A DNA stretch of 64,000 nt from Clostridia bacterium (GTDB lineage: Bacteria > Bacillota > Clostridia > Christensenellales > Borkfalkiaceae), in the NCBI GenBank assembly GCA_029055875.1, contig JAIDCJ010000009.1:93235-157234 (forward strand). The letters run 5' to 3'. Of this stretch, positions 60,701 to 64,000 are shown piece by piece. Within the stretch, counting starts at the first letter, position 1; the number at the start of each line of letters is the position of its first letter. The notes beneath the pieces were generated by a model. The model worked only from the letters and a program-made list of their open reading frames with translations. It was not told the origin of the DNA and made no database searches. The translations under genes and the position numbers were made by a program.

Positions 60701-62251
60701 TCAACCGCCGTTCCCGAACTCGGTGATAACGTAACGTACGCCGACTGCTTCACGGAAGACAGCTACGCAGTGCTGAATGCCGCGCTTCAAAAGGGTATCA
60801 AAATCAACGATGCGGGCGACGCGTCGTTAGACGAAGTGGAAGATGCGATGGCAGCCATCACCAATGCAAAGGATGCGCTCGTTCTGGATAGGTCTTTGTT
60901 GCAGTATTTAATTAAAGAGTGCGATGAAAACTACGGCGCGGATTATGCGGATTATTTTGAAGTATCGAGCTACATGGCGTTCACAACGCAGCTTACTGCC
61001 AGCAAAACGGTAGTAGCCAAAGCGAATCTTACCATTGATGAATACGCTAAATCCTATGAGGCATTGCTTAACGCAAGAAACGCGCTTGAATTCGATACTA
61101 GCGCGCTCGATAAGATTATCGCGCGTGCAGAGGAAAAGGTAACGGAACAGCAGACGTCGCTGAAATATTCCGCTGCATCCTTCAAAACGCTTACCGATAA
61201 TTTGCAAACTGCAAAAACCTATCGTGATAACACGAATAGGGATCCTTCCCAATCTAATGGAGTATGCAGTAACCTGTTAGCGGCAATCAGCGGTCTCGTT
61301 GATATCAGCAAGCTTGATCCTGCTATTTCAACGGTTCAGGCGTTTGTAAACAAGGGCAACAATATTTCAAACGGTCATTATTATTCAAGCGGCTCGTTCA
61401 AAGCGCTTCAGGATTTGTTGGCTCGTGCAATCGCGCTTAAAACCGGTAATCCCACACAAAGCGAAGTCGATTACGTAGTTGACAAGTTAACCAACTATGA
61501 AGACGTATTGTTGGACGTCACCGACGACAAACAATACAGTATCGAACAGCATACCTTCATGGGTAGAGAAAAATATAAGTATACCGAGGCAAGCTGGGCG
61601 CCCTACGCCGAAGCCGTTGAAAAGTTTGACGAGCTGATTGAGCTTGCAAAACATGAGGTAACGCGTGAAGAGATTGCCGCGGCGAGAGCAGCCGTTAAAG
61701 CGGCCTATGATAATTTGAAGGAAGATCCCGATGCGACTTTGGGATTGTTCCAAGTGATTGAGAAAAACAAGACCTTCCAGTTTATCGATGGCGAGGGTAA
61801 TGCGGTTAACTTCGGCGAACACGTATACGATGCGAACAAACCTACTTATCTTACGAACATAGCCTTGGGTGACAGTATTTCGGACATCCTAGCGCAGTTC
61901 GTAAATGAGGGTATTAAGGTCTACGATTCAAAGGGCGTGGAAATTACCAACTTATCGCAGGTGATTGCTACCGGTATGGTGTTAGAGATTCTTGACGGTA
62001 ACACCGTAATTGACGCCATCACGCTTGTAATACGCGGAGATGTGGATGGCAACGGAGAAATCGACGTTTTCGATAAGGCACAGTTAAACGCTTATACGAA
62101 CGGTACGGTGTTAACTGGGGCATTCTTGATGGCGGCGGACGTAGACGGAAATGGTGAAATCGACGTTTTCGATAAGGCACAGTTAAACGCTTATACGAAC
62201 GGTAACGCGCCGATTTTTGCAGGATTAAGCGTAAAAGGAGCGGCAAACTAA
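54761..62251 (+). CDS. 2496-aa surface protein: signal/TM segment, GLUG-type repeats, about 18 FIVAR-like helical repeats, C-terminal dockerin-like domain
   Basis: VGGLVGRV/VGGLIGYL GLUG motifs; repeated ALQxAxxxAxxxxxxxxATxxEVxxAxxxLxxAxxxL; C-term GDVDGNGEIDVFDKAQLNAYTNG ... ADVDGNGEIDVFDKAQLNAYTNG. Confidence 0.92.
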   Translation: MRHNQDKIQKTESGCLRSMKLVRIILAVFFMLFIGAAIFCGAFLFKSDKGNEPVHALTGDGSQGNPYKISTPEDLTSLASNVNAGTTYKDKYFEMENDIDLKGKIWVPIGSTAPSGYGKNFQGHFDGKNHTIYNMNVTQTASYKGLFGCAYNATFENVTIENPVFATTAGALAGGEYTGAIVGRLVLASVSKVDYNSYVKNCHLKNGQLLSSGSYVGGLVGRVTAPSGNTFKMENCTVTGGVIKGNNYVGGLIGYLDGAKAGDLGKKDAQATIIENCTVKGSGTNKVPTYIFGASSNVGGIIGYATSTAYTIDAGGTERAGVYVSKCASTATVVAKSDSAGGICGYAAGVKIDQCYNTGAVSNILGNYTGGICGIIMTAAVRVENCLSMGDVSASNHSTAGAQAGGIAGDVKIAGSSIEKCVVTGNILASPSSSGNGWAGGIVGLGETSVAVGGCVVASEHISGQTSSSGASLSSPFVCANNVTATVLPTTIKDLDVNLNNNRSPIDAPYNYYNADMILGARKANSATGNYPAWASNVSGVPVSLSEMTTTRSIYDHLKWDFTSGVRVWNHSSSQNEGIPYLDSLGEPEKPYGHKTNPIEIQTAADFYDLRTKVNASAAADRYLYAAQYLKQTADLDLSAMTEANIIGSTNEYSFRGNYDGGNHRLLNVDFTTKKGNTAIFGVVLNASFRNVVVESPKVFVTGKVSNVGILVALAYNNLYMENCAIIGGQLIAQQATNVGALCANDTAGGNHFIRCFSSASVDGGTNVGGLVGNAFGTRIERCYTSGNVKSTTLTGVNLYVGGLVGQMSHATNTAYLLYEYDYTKSENDPKGSTIKDNSGCTVVGSTIKDSYAKCDVTVSLSGNYNITAGGILGYAYGKTTVSNCYFNGNLSATATGGSAANTSGAFAGGIIGMSFYGDVAIDHCLSAIQKVTASSTRGYLGVGYFNTYYIPFVSSGTAAAPVKPHESEDSYYIEVSMPSVSNAAGINTGTKITLNKADDGNGLLAVTDGSVFKADALGWNMSTVWERSNAVNDGFPMLKGLIIDSIELVQVLNRAQEYQASDWSEETFGHLQDLITAAREEMVKNTLTNASQEEYITDINNAIDSLRADKKDLKNYYDIVIREIAPNADFYTNYSMVDSVMKSAQTIVEDNTSRYRNGDVKTIYDALVLAVNSLRVDKTELNKAVEQANAIMLKPDSYLAADVLALKNVLDKAVEVNNNPSASVDDVIAATKAMQAALEKMKLDKSKLIDAIIGAYNSIGVKAEYIELSSTFKLNEEDRLDSKKLENYDAFEKALNAAVAVTKKADATSKEISTAVFNLNVALNDLALNKKTLQNLCSEAASSLLNESYYTKSSVEALKTAYAAAQTELKLSVTKDNLIERSEALDKATQDLDSAISALGLDKSELEQLLKWTEDELKEDIYTGDSLKALQNAYDNGKKVFDSTSATQEDIRNAVTALDDAIQNLTINLAHLKSLIDEATAILDNDNSKLYSNLDALQDARDKAQPVYNDYNGGQSSEENTVKIQKVKNATKALQTALDNLSVSTKELNDYVTWGTSQTNQNYVNDIVYTPESAKAFRDAAQEVKDKGVLMLTKEEVITYTLKLRALYNALKPNKDALTKLVAEVNVMTNTKYRQDNDGKWILDDDGNMKVFVIYSQDTWDKLQDELKKANDVILDNDATVDEVTEARTNLIAARDKLVVDTSELEERMKKAEGLLAQTDIYTATSLTALQTAYDEADKLLKGSGLTLESVQEKLDALLAAINGLKADLTALQNRINEGNNLLKQYGAYYSTASANKLQSVIDQATELIKTDLDTGSVTLLVNLINSAIDGLVIVTDGLKDLIKDFNALEKDFITDATYNAAKTAADAARNLLKGTIKVDEYASAFTALKSALNGIKPDMAKYKAFIAECEKETKRSCTDESKAALQAVIDSAKEISTDTDSTYDDVIASVHALQAAVDALVPTKDGLADLIKATQEYLSTAVPELGDNVTYADCFTEDSYAVLNAALQKGIKINDAGDASLDEVEDAMAAITNAKDALVLDRSLLQYLIKECDENYGADYADYFEVSSYMAFTTQLTASKTVVAKANLTIDEYAKSYEALLNARNALEFDTSALDKIIARAEEKVTEQQTSLKYSAASFKTLTDNLQTAKTYRDNTNRDPSQSNGVCSNLLAAISGLVDISKLDPAISTVQAFVNKGNNISNGHYYSSGSFKALQDLLARAIALKTGNPTQSEVDYVVDKLTNYEDVLLDVTDDKQYSIEQHTFMGREKYKYTEASWAPYAEAVEKFDELIELAKHEVTREEIAAARAAVKAAYDNLKEDPDATLGLFQVIEKNKTFQFIDGEGNAVNFGEHVYDANKPTYLTNIALGDSISDILAQFVNEGIKVYDSKGVEITNLSQVIATGMVLEILDGNTVIDAITLVIRGDVDGNGEIDVFDKAQLNAYTNGTVLTGAFLMAADVDGNGEIDVFDKAQLNAYTNGNAPIFAGLSVKGAAN
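62057..62204 (+). repeat. 49-bp perfect direct repeat (62057-62105 and 62156-62204) encoding the two dockerin Ca-loop/helix segments
   Basis: GAAATCGACGTTTTCGATAAGGCACAGTTAAACGCTTATACGAACGGTA present twice, 99 bp apart. Confidence 0.95.
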
Positions 62252-64000
62252 TGAAAACAACGAATATGTTTAGAAAAATTAAATATCTCTTTTTAGCTGT
62301 TGCATTCTGCCTGATTGCTGCAATCGCTTTCATCGTGCCTTCGTCTTTGAAAGTGGAAAAAGACGCTAAGGCAGCCGACGGACTTACCTTTACATCGTAC
62401 AGTAGTCTTTCTCAAATTAAAACGAATGCGGCGAATAAAGAATTTATTGTGTACGGTGTGATATCAAATAACAGCGAATCTCTGTTCGGAGTAGATTTTC
62501 AGATAAATATTGATTCAAATGTTTTTGAATTTAAGGAATATATGACTCCGGCAAAGATAGCAGCCGCGCTAAGTGATTCTTCGCTATCGAATGCACTCAA
62601 TGCAACAGAGAACGTAACGAGGCACACCGATACAAGTGTGGTATGTTCAGTTGATAATAACTTTCAACCTATTACGGCAAGCACGTTTGTTATAGGCGGA
62701 TACAAAATCGCCGTGAAATCCGGCGCAACGTTATCAGGCAGTTCAACTGTCACCGTAACCGGAGTTAAAATTCCGAATATGCTTGGTCAAGCCGTAACAT
62801 TCACTTCGGCGGGCACAAGTATGTCGATAAGTTTCGTTCCGCCCTCAACCGCTTGTGATATCACGAATCTTACCAGCACGCAAAGCGGCGTAACCATCAC
62901 AAAAGACGGAAGTAATTTTAAGGCTGAGGTGCCGTATTCCGTAAGCACCTTAAACACTTCCAACTCCATCCTGAAGGCAACCGTAAGCGCAGGGGCTACT
63001 GCTACGTATTCGCCGAGCAACCCGGCGTTAACGGTAGGTCAAACCCAAACGATTACGATTACCGTAACGGCGGAAGACGGCGTAACCAAGAAAACGGCTA
63101 CATTAAGCGTTACGCGTAAGGCGGACGAGGAAGCAAAAACGCTTTCCGCACTGACCTTTAAAAACGGAAGTACGGAATTGCTTTCAAAATCGGCAAGCGA
63201 TTTGGCTTCGGGCGGCGATTTCAACATAGAGGATGAAATTGCCTATGCGGATAAGGACAATCTGTCCGTCACCACTTCAAAAAACGGAACGTATTCCACG
63301 GTTCAAATCAGTGTAGACGGAACGTCCAAATATAGCGGTGCGGCTACGGAGGCGAATAAAACGCAATCGCTTTCCGGCTTGGCGGCAGGCGATCACACGC
63401 TTACCGTAACCGTAAAATCGGAAACGGGTGAAAGCACGCAATATACGGTAAAATTTAAGATTGCTGAGGATTCTTCTGGCACTGGTCCTATCAATCCTAC
63501 CAATCCTACAAATCCTTCTAATCCTACCGAACCGGGTTTGCCGGATGAGAACGGCGCTGTCTTTAAGCCTACGTTAAAGTCAAATCCAACGTTCACGGGT
63601 AAGCCGATTGACATTAAAAGTTTGCTCGACGGCTTCAACAGCACGACGATGGAGATTTCGGGCGATGCTACGGTTACGAAGGCAGGCTCGTACAGCGTTA
63701 CCATTACGTTGAAAGACGCTGCGCACACTTGGAAAGATAAACCTGTAAACGCTGCAAAGAATATCGGACTTGTTGTTCCGCTTGCAGACGGTGCTTCTTT
63801 CTCGATTCCTTTTGAAATTCAGCCTTACAAAATCCCTGCTACGGCATGGAAAAACGTTAACGGCGGCGTACCGAAGCTCGACGGCGTACCTGCGGATATT
63901 CTTGGTTATATCAGTTTTGAATATACCAACAAAGACGGTGAAACGGTCGCTCTTGAAGACATGGTAGTTGGCGAAGAATATACCGCAACTCCGGTCCTTG
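62251..64000 (+). CDS. Secreted protein with cohesin-like N-terminal domain and cadherin-like/Ig-like repeats, 3'-truncated by window edge
   Basis: ATG overlaps the upstream stop (TAATG); signal-like YLFLAVAFCLIAAIAFIVPSSLKVEKDAKAAD; N-domain ...LFGVDFQINIDSNVFEFKEY...; TVTAEDGVTKKTATLSVTRK; NPTNPTNPSNPTEPG linker; open to 64000 (absent from the track because unclosed). Confidence 0.85.
   Translation, partial: MKTTNMFRKIKYLFLAVAFCLIAAIAFIVPSSLKVEKDAKAADGLTFTSYSSLSQIKTNAANKEFIVYGVISNNSESLFGVDFQINIDSNVFEFKEYMTPAKIAAALSDSSLSNALNATENVTRHTDTSVVCSVDNNFQPITASTFVIGGYKIAVKSGATLSGSSTVTVTGVKIPNMLGQAVTFTSAGTSMSISFVPPSTACDITNLTSTQSGVTITKDGSNFKAEVPYSVSTLNTSNSILKATVSAGATATYSPSNPALTVGQTQTITITVTAEDGVTKKTATLSVTRKADEEAKTLSALTFKNGSTELLSKSASDLASGGDFNIEDEIAYADKDNLSVTTSKNGTYSTVQISVDGTSKYSGAATEANKTQSLSGLAAGDHTLTVTVKSETGESTQYTVKFKIAEDSSGTGPINPTNPTNPSNPTEPGLPDENGAVFKPTLKSNPTFTGKPIDIKSLLDGFNSTTMEISGDATVTKAGSYSVTITLKDAAHTWKDKPVNAAKNIGLVVPLADGASFSIPFEIQPYKIPATAWKNVNGGVPKLDGVPADILGYISFEYTNKDGETVALEDMVVGEEYTATPVL

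Noticed and set aside
6617-62251. Sortase-anchored (LPXTG) surface proteins
   Set aside because: No LPXTG-type motif plus hydrophobic/charged tail was seen at the C-termini; they end in dockerin-like sequences, or a TM helix with a long tail, or are N-terminal lipoproteins.
1-64000. tRNA or rRNA genes
   Set aside because: No cloverleaf-like or rRNA-conserved sequence noticed; tRNAscan-SE/barrnap would be decisive.

Overview
64-kb window from a bacterial chromosome, probably a Gram-positive gut-type Clostridia relative (low-confidence guess from gene content and protein style). Two kinds of DNA are present. (1) Housekeeping genes: ABC-F ATPase, PflX-like radical SAM protein, metK, a BioY transporter and a complete nine-gene V-type ATPase operon (39.2-47.7 kb). 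(2) Large accessory blocks of secreted proteins: a truncated BspA-type LRR protein; a 7091-codon ORF (6.6-27.9 kb) with eight large beta-helix-type repeats, many MBG/Ig-like repeats and a C-terminal dockerin; two downstream proteins sharing a cohesin-like N-terminal domain (one ending in a dockerin, the other in a TM helix plus cytoplasmic tail); a GH16 lipoprotein next to a multi-module, putatively glycan-binding lipoprotein; and a GLUG/FIVAR/dockerin protein (54.8-62.3 kb) whose stop codon overlaps the start of a further cohesin-like protein that runs off the window. A separate operon (48.2-54.4 kb) encodes a degenerate AAA+-like protein, a soluble VirD4/TraG-like ATPase, a winged-helix protein, a stand-alone Clp N-domain, a metallophosphoesterase, an unknown protein and a HAD phosphatase, with no relaxase or T4SS genes beside it. 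Main candidates for undescribed biology: (a) a non-cellulolytic, cohesin-dockerin-like surface assembly carrying a giant adhesin; (b) the orphan VirD4/ClpN/AAA+ operon; (c) a double-palindrome repeat in the leaders of two surface-protein genes. No rRNA, tRNA, CRISPR array or transposase was recognised. Family assignments were made by eye and need HMM or structure confirmation.
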